Assembly (NCBI GenBank): GCA_965140795.1
Contig: OZ223470.1
Span: forward strand, 2,604,001-2,668,000
Direction: 5' to 3'
Source of the DNA: Pleomorphochaeta sp963664495
Lineage (GTDB): Bacteria; Spirochaetota; Spirochaetia; Sphaerochaetales; Sphaerochaetaceae
Length of the DNA: 64,000 bases
Shown in pieces: positions 25,707 through 32,970 of this stretch. Below the pieces are notes generated by a model, which saw nothing but the letters and a program-made list of their open reading frames with translations, had not been told where the DNA came from and ran no database searches. Made by a program: the position numbers and the translations under genes. Numbering within the stretch: position 1 is the first letter of the stretch; each line of letters starts with the position of its first letter.

Positions 25707-26228
25707 TTATAACGTTTTTTCAAAACAAATTAGAGTTTCCCATATTTTTTCTTGAAAATGGAATTTTGTTTTACCCGAATAGAGATATCCCAGTTTAGGA
25801 TATAAAGCTGCAGCTGGGAAATTGCCTTCATAAGTGTCAAGATGAATTACTTTATAACCCTTTTCTTTGGCAAAGTCTTCACTGAATTTAACCATTTTTT
25901 TTGCATGACCTTGTCCACTTTGAGATGGGCGTATGCATAATGTGTGAATCACCATTATTTCATTTGCCTTAAATTTTTCAATCCAATTGATATTGCTGTA
26001 TTCTTTTGGTTGAATGTTATTGAGAATTACAGAACCATACATTAAGCCATCAGAATTTTTCCCAACGAACATAGTTTGCTCTTCAATAGCTTTTTTTGCA
26101 TATTCAAGTGTTGGATAAAGGCCTTTTTGCCAATTGGTATAAGAAATATTTTCTTCTTCGTGAGTTAAAATTTCATCATAAATTTTTCCGATTTCTTTAA
26201 GGTCCTCAATTGTAGCTAACTTAATCAT
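25707..26228 (-). CDS. GNAT family N-acetyltransferase
   Basis: This 173-residue acetyl-CoA-dependent acetyltransferase has the GNAT fold. The N-part MIKLATIEDLKEIGKIYDEI is followed by MVIHTLCIRPSQSGQGHAKKM with the acetyl-CoA loop (QSGQGHA, a Q/RxxGxG/A motif). VIHLDTYEGNFPAAALYPKLGY is the usual GNAT ending, where LYxKxGF interacts with CoA. The substrate is unknown. The SD is AAGGAAAA. A perfect 22-bp palindrome lies just before the SD at 26238-26259, suggesting operator or attenuator control. Confidence 0.85.
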   Translation of the reverse strand: MIKLATIEDLKEIGKIYDEILTHEEENISYTNWQKGLYPTLEYAKKAIEEQTMFVGKNSDGLMYGSVILNNIQPKEYSNINWIEKFKANEIMVIHTLCIRPSQSGQGHAKKMVKFSEDFAKEKGYKVIHLDTYEGNFPAAALYPKLGYLYSGKTKFHFQEKIWETLICFEKTL

Positions 26229-26237
26229 AGTTTTCCT

Positions 26238-26259
26238 TCTTCAAATTTAAATTTGAAGA
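26238..26259. promoter_or_regulatory. Perfect 22-bp palindrome upstream of the GNAT gene
   Basis: TCTTCAAATTT at 26238-26248 mirrors AAATTTGAAGA at 26249-26259 with no loop. It sits between a TATAAT-like -10 on the minus strand (around 26267-26273) and the SD, that is at or just after the likely transcript start. This is the position of a repressor operator. With no loop, the RNA form is less likely to be a terminator. Confidence 0.5.
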
Positions 26260-26312
26260 CTATACTATTATAAAATAATATTATTTCCAATTGGTATCGA
26301 ATTTTAATTTAA

Positions 26313-26780
26313 TTATTTTTTAACTTTTTTATTTAATCTTTCAATTTCTTGTATAAATTGTTCAATATCGTCATAAGCTCTGTAAACTGATGCGAATCTT
26401 ACATACGCAACAGTGTTTACTGTAGATAGTTGTTTTAAAGTTTCTTCACCAATTTGATAAGAATGAATTTCTCTTTTAGAGCCAGCCTGGCGTCTTATAT
26501 TTTGCTCAATATTTTCTAAAACCTGTTTTATAACATCCTGATCAATGTTTAACTTATCAGTACAGCTTTCAATACCTCGTTCAATTTTTTTCAAATCAAA
26601 AGCTTCTTCTCTACCATCTTTTTTAATTACGGTTATTCTTTTCTCTTCAATTTTTTCATAGCTAGTAAATCTATATCCACAACTTAAGCATTCTCTTCTT
26701 CTTCTAATAGAAGTGCCATATTGGTTTGATCTAGATTCAATTACTTTATCATTATCACAAGAACAGTTTGGACATCTCAT
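26313..26780 (-). CDS. nrdR: Transcriptional repressor NrdR
   Basis: This 155-residue repressor of ribonucleotide reductase genes has an N-terminal zinc ribbon and an ATP-cone domain. The zinc ligands are C3, C6, C31 and C34. The ATP-cone begins ITVIKKDGREEAFDLKKIER and continues to about residue 140, with VAYVRFASVYRAYDDIEQF near the end. It senses (d)ATP and binds NrdR boxes upstream of nrd operons; no nrd genes are in this window. It is monocistronic. Identification is secure. Confidence 0.97.
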   Translation of the reverse strand: MRCPNCSCDNDKVIESRSNQYGTSIRRRRECLSCGYRFTSYEKIEEKRITVIKKDGREEAFDLKKIERGIESCTDKLNIDQDVIKQVLENIEQNIRRQAGSKREIHSYQIGEETLKQLSTVNTVAYVRFASVYRAYDDIEQFIQEIERLNKKVKK

Positions 26781-26904
26781 AATTCAACCTTAATATTAGT
26801 TTATAAATAAATTATATCTTTTTTAAAAAAATGTTTCTAGTGTTATGAAATGCTTTAATTCAGTAATTAAGTTACGGAAAAGCACTAAATGTGTTATTTT
26901 GTTG

Positions 26905-27744
26905 TTATTTAGTTAGGTTTCTAATGGTTTCTATTTCTCTTTTATAGCCATCTAAATCATTTGGAGTTTCTAAAATAAAAGGAAGATTTTTTAAAATAGG
27001 GTGGGTTACTATTTTTTCAATAGCGTCAAGTCCGATATTTCCATCCCCTAATTTTGCATGTCTATCTTTATGCGAATTCAGTATGTTTAAGGAATCATTT
27101 AGGTGAATTACTTTCAAGTTTGATATATCAAGAATTCTATCAAATTCATAGAGTACTTTATCTAAGTTGTCCCTAATATCGTATCCACCATCAAAAATAT
27201 GGCAAGTATCTAATAAAATACCAACTCGATTTTTATCTGTGATATTGTCTCGAATCATTTTAAGTTGATCAAAATTTCTTCCAACTTCAGTACCTTTTCC
27301 TGCCATCGTTTCAAGAAGTAATTGAACTTTTGAATTTGGATTGTTATTTAATAATTTATTAATTGAACTAGAAATTTGTTCAATTGCTATATCAAAGCCT
27401 TGCCCAGTATGACTACCAGGATGAAAGTTATAATAAGGACATTCAATAATGTCTAATCGTTTAATGTCCTCATCCATTAATCTATAAGCAAGATCTCTTA
27501 ATTTTTCATCCTTTGAGCAAAGATTATAAGTATAAGGTGCGTGAGCAACAAATTTATTATTTCCTAATTCTTTCCATTTTTCTTTGAATGAATTTATATC
27601 AGCATAATCTAAAGCTTTTGCTTTTGTCCCTCTAGGGTTTCTTGTAAAAAATTGGAAAGTATTTGCATCAATTTTATTTGCTTCTTTTATTATATTTGTA
27701 AAGCCTTTTGAACTACTTAAATGTGGGCCAATTATTGTTTTCAT
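26905..27744 (-). CDS. nfo: Endonuclease IV (AP endonuclease)
   Basis: This 279-residue zinc-dependent AP endonuclease repairs abasic sites. It shows GPHLSSSKGFTNIIKEANKI and FQFFTRNPRG. It also has VAHAPYTYNLCS, YNFHPGSHTGQGFD and LLLETMAGKGTEVG. The end has GILLDTCHIFDGGYD, VIHLNDSLNILNSHKDRHAKLGDG and ILETPND, with His, Glu and Asp ligands of the trinuclear zinc site intact. The length is normal. The gene is single, with GGAAATT-type weak SD before ATG 27744. It lies divergent from the ACT-domain gene. Confidence 0.97.
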   Translation of the reverse strand: MKTIIGPHLSSSKGFTNIIKEANKIDANTFQFFTRNPRGTKAKALDYADINSFKEKWKELGNNKFVAHAPYTYNLCSKDEKLRDLAYRLMDEDIKRLDIIECPYYNFHPGSHTGQGFDIAIEQISSSINKLLNNNPNSKVQLLLETMAGKGTEVGRNFDQLKMIRDNITDKNRVGILLDTCHIFDGGYDIRDNLDKVLYEFDRILDISNLKVIHLNDSLNILNSHKDRHAKLGDGNIGLDAIEKIVTHPILKNLPFILETPNDLDGYKREIETIRNLTK

Positions 27745-27860
27745 AGTTAATTTCCTTTTGCTTATTAAGAATAATTATCATTTAGTAATTTGTCAATTAA
27801 ATAAAGAATATTATTTATATAAAAAAGTAATAGTTTTCTGTGTTATTAACAATAAAAGTG

Positions 27861-27890
27861 TTGTAATTTGTTACATTATGTGATTATATT
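27861..27890 (+). promoter_or_regulatory. Candidate sigma-70 promoter for the ACT-domain/NTPase pair
   Basis: TTGTAA at 27861-27866 and TATATT at 27885-27890 are 18 bases apart. The ATG at 27910 follows with TAGGAGGA in between, so the 5' UTR would be very short. Reading by eye only. Confidence 0.4.
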
Positions 27891-27909
27891 AACATAGCTA
27901 GGAGGACAT

Positions 27910-28563
27910 ATGGCAGAGTCAGTTAGTAGTTGTGTTAAAAATATTATAGATAAGACCCCTTTTATAAATGAAATGTTGGTAAAAGGAATTTTATCATATA
28001 GCAATTATGCATCTTCAATCAAGAAAGATGTTGAAAATAAATACGGAAAACCAGTTAAACATAGCGCTATAGTAATGGCAATTAGAAGATATGGAGACGA
28101 ATTAAGAATAAGAGAGAAAAATGAAAATAAATCAAATGTTGATTATGAAATCATAATGAAAACAAAGATTTATGATTTAAATATTGTTAGAAATGATAAA
28201 TTTTTAGCAAAATTAGCTCAATTATATAATGAAGTTTCAACGGAAAAAGGTGATTTTTTAAATGTTGCCTTAGGTAGCCATGAGATATCTGTTGCAATTA
28301 GTGAAAAGTATAGTGAATTATTAGAGCAATTAGCTAAGGATGAAGAAATACTTCATAAAATGGATGATTTAGTTGCTTTATCTTTAGTCTTTTCTGGTGA
28401 TTTTTTACAAACTCCTGGAATTGTATATGAAGCTGTAAGAAAATTAGCTTGGGAAAAAATTAATGTAATAGAGATTGTTTCAACTAAAAATGAATTAACC
28501 TTTGTTATAAAAAGAGAAGATTCAATGAAAGCCTTCGATGAACTTCAATCTTTTTTAAGCTAA
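27910..28563 (+). CDS. ACT-domain-like regulatory protein of unknown function
   Basis: This 217-residue soluble protein has a helical, winged-helix-like N-terminal region (about 1-80). That region includes NEMLVKGILSYSNYASSI and KHSAIVMAIRRYGDEL, which could bind DNA. Its C-terminus (about 150-217) reads as an ACT-like fold, TPGIVYEAVRKLAWEKINVIEIVST. It resembles the archaeal-type 'predicted regulator of amino acid metabolism with ACT domain'. Function is unknown. ATG 27910 has a strong TAGGAGGA. The next gene, a P-loop NTPase, starts 5 bases after its stop, suggesting a two-gene operon. Confidence 0.65.
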   Translation: MAESVSSCVKNIIDKTPFINEMLVKGILSYSNYASSIKKDVENKYGKPVKHSAIVMAIRRYGDELRIREKNENKSNVDYEIIMKTKIYDLNIVRNDKFLAKLAQLYNEVSTEKGDFLNVALGSHEISVAISEKYSELLEQLAKDEEILHKMDDLVALSLVFSGDFLQTPGIVYEAVRKLAWEKINVIEIVSTKNELTFVIKREDSMKAFDELQSFLS

Positions 28564-28567
28564 CTTT

Positions 28568-29038
28568 ATGAAAGTAATAATAATTAGTGGGGAAAGAAAT
28601 TCTTCAAAAACTACTACATTAAAAAGATTACTGGTTTCTAGTGAAAATAAATTTTTGGGATATATATGCGAGAATTCTGAGAATAAAAAGAAATTATATT
28701 TAAGAAATTTATTAGATAATAAAAAAATTGATATATTACAAACTGACGAGATATTAAATTCTGAGAGAATAGGGCGTTATTATATAATCCCTAATTCTTT
28801 TGAAGAATCTAGAAAAGTATTATTAGATCAAATTGAAAAAATTAAAGAAGAAGATTTTATTGTAGTATTAGATGAAATTGGCGCTTTAGAATTATCTGGA
28901 TCTGGGTATGATGCTTTGATTAAAGATTTAATAAAAATAAATAGAGATTTAATTATTTGTGTTAGAGATACTTTTGTAGAAGATGTTTGTGAAAAATATA
29001 AATTTAATGATGTTGAAATAATTAATGTAAATAAATAA
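28568..29038 (+). CDS. THEP1-like P-loop NTPase
   Basis: This 156-residue protein resembles THEP1-type nucleotide kinases/NTPases. Its N-terminus IIISGERNSSKTTTLKRLL is a P-loop with an unusual Ser where the Gly of GKT/S is normal (SSKTT). The Walker B-like VVLDEIGALELSG matches the THEP1 DEIG-x-x-E/M-L signature, and VRDTF follows later. It is translationally coupled to the ACT-domain gene (5 bases). The biological substrate is unknown; the altered P-loop could lower activity. Confidence 0.7.
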   Translation: MKVIIISGERNSSKTTTLKRLLVSSENKFLGYICENSENKKKLYLRNLLDNKKIDILQTDEILNSERIGRYYIIPNSFEESRKVLLDQIEKIKEEDFIVVLDEIGALELSGSGYDALIKDLIKINRDLIICVRDTFVEDVCEKYKFNDVEIINVNK

Positions 29039-29054
29039 TTAATAAAATACAATA

Positions 29055-29086
29055 AAAATCCCACGAGATAAATCTAGTGGGATTTT
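29055..29086. terminator. Bidirectional terminator after the NTPase gene
   Basis: AAAATCCCAC (29055-29064) pairs with GTGGGATTTT (29077-29086); AGAT and ATCT inside can extend the stem past a mismatch. T-rich flanks lie on both sides. It separates the plus-strand NTPase gene from the convergent Hc1-like gene. Confidence 0.8.
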
Positions 29087-29114
29087 CTACAATTATAATG
29101 TAATCCAGATCAGG

Positions 29115-29297
29115 CTATTTTGCCATCTCAGTTTTTTCTTCCATAATTTCTTTTCTGCGTAATTTGCAGAGATTAGAAATTTCTGAAAGTGCTTTACGAG
29201 CACGAGCTGCAGAAACTTTTACGCCTTTTTCTGTAAATTTAGCATTTTCTGCTTGGTAATCTTCGAAAAACTTTAACAATTGTTCATGTGTAGTCAT
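29115..29297 (-). CDS. Hc1/histone H1-like small basic protein, 60 aa
   Basis: This 60-residue protein starts MTTHEQLLKFFEDYQAENAK and continues KVSAARARKALSEISNLCKLRRKEI, which resembles the conserved stretch of Hc1/histone H1-like nucleoproteins seen in chlamydiae and spirochaetes. It is helical and basic. ATG 29297 is used because GGAGG on the minus strand is at 29303-29307; a longer in-frame start would include a non-conserved hydrophobic prefix. A chromosome-compacting role is inference from the family. It stands alone between two convergent or divergent units. Confidence 0.65.
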   Translation of the reverse strand: MTTHEQLLKFFEDYQAENAKFTEKGVKVSAARARKALSEISNLCKLRRKEIMEEKTEMAK

Positions 29298-29465
29298 TAA
29301 GAGCCTCCATTTAATATATATGAAAATTCTATCACACAAATTTTAAAAAGCAAACAAAAATACGCAAAAAAAGCATTAAAATCACGTTTTTAAGGCTAAA
29401 AAGTGTAGTTTTTTAAAAAAAATCAAAACATATATTTAATTTTTAGTCTAAAACATAAAATTTGA

Positions 29466-29924
29466 TTAAATTTGATCTAAAACAGCTTGTACATGATTAG
29501 CAACTTTCTTTACTTGAATTGCATTTTTGATTTTAAAACTTTCATCAATAATATATGTAGTTCTTACAATTCCATAATATTCTCTACCATAGTTTTTCTT
29601 TAATTGCCAAACTCCATATTTTTCAATTACTTCAGCATTTTCATCACTTAGAATTTCAAAATTTAATTCATACTTATCACTAAAATTACAATGTGATTTT
29701 ACACTGTCTTTGCTAATGCCAAGGACTATGGCATTTTTTTCTTCAAATGCACCTAGATTAGCTTTAAAGTCTAAAGCTTCTAAAGTACACCCTTTAGTAT
29801 TATCTTTAGGATAAAAATAAAGAATTATTTTTTTACCTTTGTAATCACTTAATTTTATGTTTTTACCAACTTTGTTTGGTAACTCGAAATCAATAGCATC
29901 TTTTCCAATTTCTAAATAAGCCAT
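29466..29924 (-). CDS. bcp: Thioredoxin-dependent peroxiredoxin (BCP type)
   Basis: This 152-residue peroxiredoxin reduces hydroperoxides. The peroxidatic Cys is C46 in YPKDNTKGCTLEALDF; the usual Pro before GCT is Lys here. VLGISKDSVKSHCNFSDKY contains a second Cys (C82 region) that could be resolving. YFYPKD and TYIIDESFKIKNA are typical of the family. It is an anaerobe's peroxide defence gene. Upstream are a T-rich stretch and tRNA-Tyr on the same strand. Confidence 0.93.
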   Translation of the reverse strand: MAYLEIGKDAIDFELPNKVGKNIKLSDYKGKKIILYFYPKDNTKGCTLEALDFKANLGAFEEKNAIVLGISKDSVKSHCNFSDKYELNFEILSDENAEVIEKYGVWQLKKNYGREYYGIVRTTYIIDESFKIKNAIQVKKVANHVQAVLDQI

Positions 29925-30022
29925 ATTTTTCTCCTATCTCTTATATATAAAGAATATAATAGATAAAAAAAAAGACAAGTAAAAAGGTAAAAAAAAACTT
30001 CTTTCAATAAGAAAGAAGTAAG

Positions 30023-30104
30023 TGGGGAGAGAAGGATTCGAACCTTCGAAGGCGGAGCCAACAGATTTACAGTCTGCCCCCTTTGACCGCTCGGGAACCT
30101 CCCC
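30023..30104 (-). tRNA. tRNA-Tyr (anticodon GTA)
   Basis: Read on the minus strand from 30104. The acceptor GGGGAGG pairs with TCTCCCC (30024-30030), with one G-U pair. The anticodon loop CTGTAAA is flanked by CAGA and TCTG and gives anticodon GTA. A long variable arm follows (about 12 bases with a stem), typical of class II tRNA-Tyr. The T-arm has GGTTCGAATCC. Discriminator A at 30023; CCA is not encoded. Confidence 0.95.
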
Positions 30105-30291
30105 ATGTGTCAAACACATGTAGGAATTTAAATCAGATTAAAAATATAGTCAACCACTTTTTAAAAAATAGTTTATTTTTTTATTTTTTAAAGCATTTTT
30201 TATTATTTAGTACTTAATTTTATTGCTATTGTTCTTTAAATAAAATAAAATGTTAATGCAAGTTAACAATTTGACTAAGGAGATTAAGCTT

Positions 30292-31266
30292 ATGAAAATT
30301 GCATTTTTTGATACTAAAAAATATGATAAGAAATGGTTTGACCATTTTAAAAGAGAAGAAGATGAAATAGTTTATTTTGAGACAAGGTTAAATTCGAATA
30401 ACTATTTTCTTGTAAAAGGTTTTGAAGTAGTAGTAGCTTTTGTAAATGATGATATCAATTCAAGAGTTATAAAAGGAATGGTGGATCTTGGTGTTAAACT
30501 TTTAGCTATGAGATCTGCTGGATATAATAATGTTGATTTAAAGAGTGCTAATGAAAGTGGATTAAAGGTAGTTAGAGTTCCTAATTACTCTCCATATGCA
30601 GTTGCTGAGCATGCTATGGCTTTGCTTTTAGCTACTGTTAGAAAAGTTCATCACAGTTATGTAAGAACAAGAGAATTTAATTTTTCTCTAAATGGATTAG
30701 TAGGCTTTGATTTATATAATAAAACAATTGGTGTTGTAGGTACTGGTAAAATAGGTAGAGTTTTTATTGATATTTGTAAAGGTTTTAATATGAATGTAAT
30801 TGCCTATGATCCATATCCTAATAAAGATGTTGATGTTAAATATGTAGATTTTCAAACTCTTTGTAGAAAAGCTGATATTATTAGTTTTCATTGTCCTTTA
30901 ACAAAGGATACAAAACATATGGTAAACAAAAACACTATCGAATTAATGAAAGATGGTGTAGTGATAATAAATACCTCTCGTGGAGCTTTAGTTGACGCTC
31001 AAGCTTTATTAAATGGTATTAGAGCAAAGAAAATTGGATCGGCTGCATTAGATGTATATGAAGAAGAGGCTGGTTTGTTCTTTGAAGATCAAAGTGAAAA
31101 TGTATTAGATGATGATACTTTAATGTTATTGATTTCAATGCCAAATGTTATTGTAACAAGTCACCAAGCATTCTTAACTGAAGAAGCTTTGCAAAATATT
31201 GCAAAAACAACTATTGATAATATAGTAAGTTATGAAAAAGGTGAAAAATTAGTAAATTTAGTTTAA
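30292..31266 (+). CDS. ldhA: D-lactate dehydrogenase (2-hydroxyacid dehydrogenase family)
   Basis: This 324-residue NAD-dependent dehydrogenase reduces pyruvate to D-lactate. It starts at ATG 30292 after AAGGAG (30278-30283); an upstream in-frame start is unlikely. Motifs: VAEHAMALLLATVRKVH, then GVVGTGKIGRVF for NAD, INTSRGALVDAQALL with the substrate Arg, LDVYEEEAGLFFED with catalytic Glu, and TSHQAFLTEEAL with the catalytic His. The VYEEEAGLFFED insertion is typical of D-LDH among family members. It suggests fermentative lactate production. A strong terminator follows at 31278-31303. Confidence 0.93.
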   Translation: MKIAFFDTKKYDKKWFDHFKREEDEIVYFETRLNSNNYFLVKGFEVVVAFVNDDINSRVIKGMVDLGVKLLAMRSAGYNNVDLKSANESGLKVVRVPNYSPYAVAEHAMALLLATVRKVHHSYVRTREFNFSLNGLVGFDLYNKTIGVVGTGKIGRVFIDICKGFNMNVIAYDPYPNKDVDVKYVDFQTLCRKADIISFHCPLTKDTKHMVNKNTIELMKDGVVIINTSRGALVDAQALLNGIRAKKIGSAALDVYEEEAGLFFEDQSENVLDDDTLMLLISMPNVIVTSHQAFLTEEALQNIAKTTIDNIVSYEKGEKLVNLV

Positions 31267-31277
31267 AAAATATTTTA

Positions 31278-31303
31278 TTAGCCCCTATTAATTTAGGGGC
31301 TAA
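31278..31303 (+). terminator. Terminator after D-lactate dehydrogenase
   Basis: TTAGCCCCTA (31278-31287) pairs perfectly with TAGGGGCTAA (31294-31303) across a 6-base loop. T-rich sequence follows. It separates ldhA from the structured leader of the queuosine transporter gene. Confidence 0.8.
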
Positions 31304-31320
31304 TTATGTTATATTCATCA

Positions 31321-31402
31321 AAGCACATTTTTGTGCGCTTGGACCGGATGTTTTTTCTCGGCGTAGGAGAGCGTTGCTCTTGGCTATTCTATCTAAGTGA
31401 GG
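31321..31402 (+). promoter_or_regulatory. Structured leader of the queuosine-precursor transporter gene
   Basis: About 90 bases of unusually GC-rich sequence lie between the ldhA terminator and ATG 31410. Hairpins GCACA/TGTGC (31323-31327 with 31332-31336) and AGAGC/GCTCT (31368-31372 with 31376-31380) can form. A segment with GGACCGGATG (31341-31350) and a T6 follows the first hairpin. The SD GTGAGG is at 31397-31402. I could not match it to preQ1-I, -II or -III by eye. Because the downstream gene transports queuosine precursors, a ligand-sensing or tRNA-like element is possible, but this is inference. Confidence 0.45.
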
Positions 31403-31409
31403 TATTTTT

Positions 31410-32105
31410 ATGAACGAACTATTATGGGTTATTATGCTCGTAATAAACTTTGGAGCAATTTTAATTGCTTATCGTATTTGGGGTAGATTAGGTTTATATC
31501 TATGGGTCCCAATTTCCGTTATTGTCGCTAATATTCAAGTTACAAAGACTGTCAATTTATTTGGCCTAGAAGCTACTTTAGGTAATATTGTTTATGCTTC
31601 AGGATTTTTAGTAACAGATATTTTAAGTGAATGTTTTTCAAAAGAAGCTAGTAAAAAAGCTATTGGGATTGGATTCTTTTCTTTAATTTCAATGACTCTT
31701 TTGATGCAACTAGCTATTATGTTTAACCCCGCGGCATCTGACTTTGTTCAAGATTCATTAGTTACAGTTTTTTCTGTAATGCCTAGAATCATGATTGCTT
31801 CTTTAATCGCATATTTTATAAGCAACCATCATGATATTATTGCCTATGAATTTTGGAAAAGAAAATTCCCTTCAACAAAAATGATTTGGTTGAGGAATAA
31901 TGCATCAACTTTTGTATCACAACTAATTGACTCTATTATTTTTACTTTAATAGCGTTTTATGGTGTATTTGAAATGAATGTATTATTACAAATTATACTA
32001 TCAACTTATTTGTTAAAGTGGATTGTAGCTATTCTAGATACACCATTTATTTATATCGCTAAAAAGTGGTTTGATGAAGGTAAAATCAAAGATAGTTTAA
32101 ACTAA
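31410..32105 (+). CDS. yhhQ: Queuosine precursor transporter (VUT/YhhQ family)
   Basis: This 231-residue membrane protein belongs to the YhhQ/VUT family that imports queuine or preQ1 for tRNA modification. It has about six hydrophobic segments: MLVINFGAILIAYRIW, then VSVIVANIQVTKTVNLF-like, LVTDILSECFSKEASKKA between them, and the late LLQIILSTYLLKWIVAILDTPFIYI. VTDILSE is a family hallmark. It overlaps by 4 bases with the convergent phosphatase gene. The structured leader upstream may control it. Confidence 0.88.
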   Translation: MNELLWVIMLVINFGAILIAYRIWGRLGLYLWVPISVIVANIQVTKTVNLFGLEATLGNIVYASGFLVTDILSECFSKEASKKAIGIGFFSLISMTLLMQLAIMFNPAASDFVQDSLVTVFSVMPRIMIASLIAYFISNHHDIIAYEFWKRKFPSTKMIWLRNNASTFVSQLIDSIIFTLIAFYGVFEMNVLLQIILSTYLLKWIVAILDTPFIYIAKKWFDEGKIKDSLN

Positions 32106-32914
32106 TCTTCAAGTGGTAGTAAATCAAGCATGTTATCAATACATTTTTTACTACCACAATAAATAATATTTTCGGTTAGATTTCTATTAATTAATAAATC
32201 ATCAGTATATGTTAATTCTTTTTTATTTGGATATACAACATTAAGTCCAAGTTTTCTTAAAACGGCATGAGATGATACTATATCCCAAACATAAGCCTTT
32301 TGGTTAACACATCCATCAATGCTAGAAAAAACTACAGGAGCTAAAATTTGTATAATAGTAGATCCAAAAGTTCTAACTTTTCCATTGAAATTTTTAAAAT
32401 CAAGAATTCTTTGTAATTTTGAACTCATAGTTAATTGTTTTGGAATATCTTTATTTACAAAAGAATCTATTTTTTCCCCATCAATATATAAGTCTTTTCC
32501 AGGATCAAGTCTGACTTCTAAGCTTTCTTTTCCAATTCCAAATCGAGGGGCTACAATCATAGCACCAACAGGAATTCTTTTATTATCTATAATTCCTAAA
32601 GATATGGCAAAGGAAGGAAATCCTTGTGAATAAACATCAGTCCCATCAATTGGGTCAAGGATAAAAGTATATGGAGCACTCATATCAAAATCAGTTAAAT
32701 TTTCTTCGCTTATAATATTACAATTTGGAAACAAATCAGTAATTGTATTTATTATTCTATTGGAAATATCTGTATCAGCTTTGGTTAATACTGATCCATC
32801 CTTTTTATAGTGGCGGGTTATATTTTTTTGCATTTCTTTAGCATAAGTTGCACATTGAAGTATTTCATTGAAAAGTTTGTCTAAATTCTCTTTACATAAA
32901 GTGTTTTTATCCAT
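32102..32914 (-). CDS. Inositol monophosphatase-family phosphatase (CysQ-like)
   Basis: This 270-residue metal-dependent phosphatase contains SVLTKADTDISNRI, IISEENLTDFD (Glu ligands), FILDPIDGTDVYSQGFPSFAISLG with the DPIDGT motif, and AYVWDIVSSHAVLRKLGL with the WD(I)xA-type ending. It hydrolyses phosphomonoesters such as PAP (CysQ), inositol or fructose phosphates; sequence alone does not decide. It converges with the queuosine transporter gene and overlaps it by 4 bases. SD on the minus strand is weak (AAGGAATAAT). Confidence 0.88.
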   Translation of the reverse strand: MDKNTLCKENLDKLFNEILQCATYAKEMQKNITRHYKKDGSVLTKADTDISNRIINTITDLFPNCNIISEENLTDFDMSAPYTFILDPIDGTDVYSQGFPSFAISLGIIDNKRIPVGAMIVAPRFGIGKESLEVRLDPGKDLYIDGEKIDSFVNKDIPKQLTMSSKLQRILDFKNFNGKVRTFGSTIIQILAPVVFSSIDGCVNQKAYVWDIVSSHAVLRKLGLNVVYPNKKELTYTDDLLINRNLTENIIYCGSKKCIDNMLDLLPLED

Positions 32915-32970
32915 TATTATTCCTTGTTTCTTGTCTTAATTAAATTAAATATGATAAGGTAAATCATCTT

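Noticed and set aside
29934..30119. Minus-strand ORFs across tRNA-Tyr (two frames)
   Set aside because: They span a clear tRNA with cloverleaf; protein text is an artefact.
31321..31402. Standard preQ1 riboswitch or small SRP RNA before the queuosine transporter
   Set aside because: The conserved sequences of preQ1-I and preQ1-II, and the SRP loop motif, were not found by eye.
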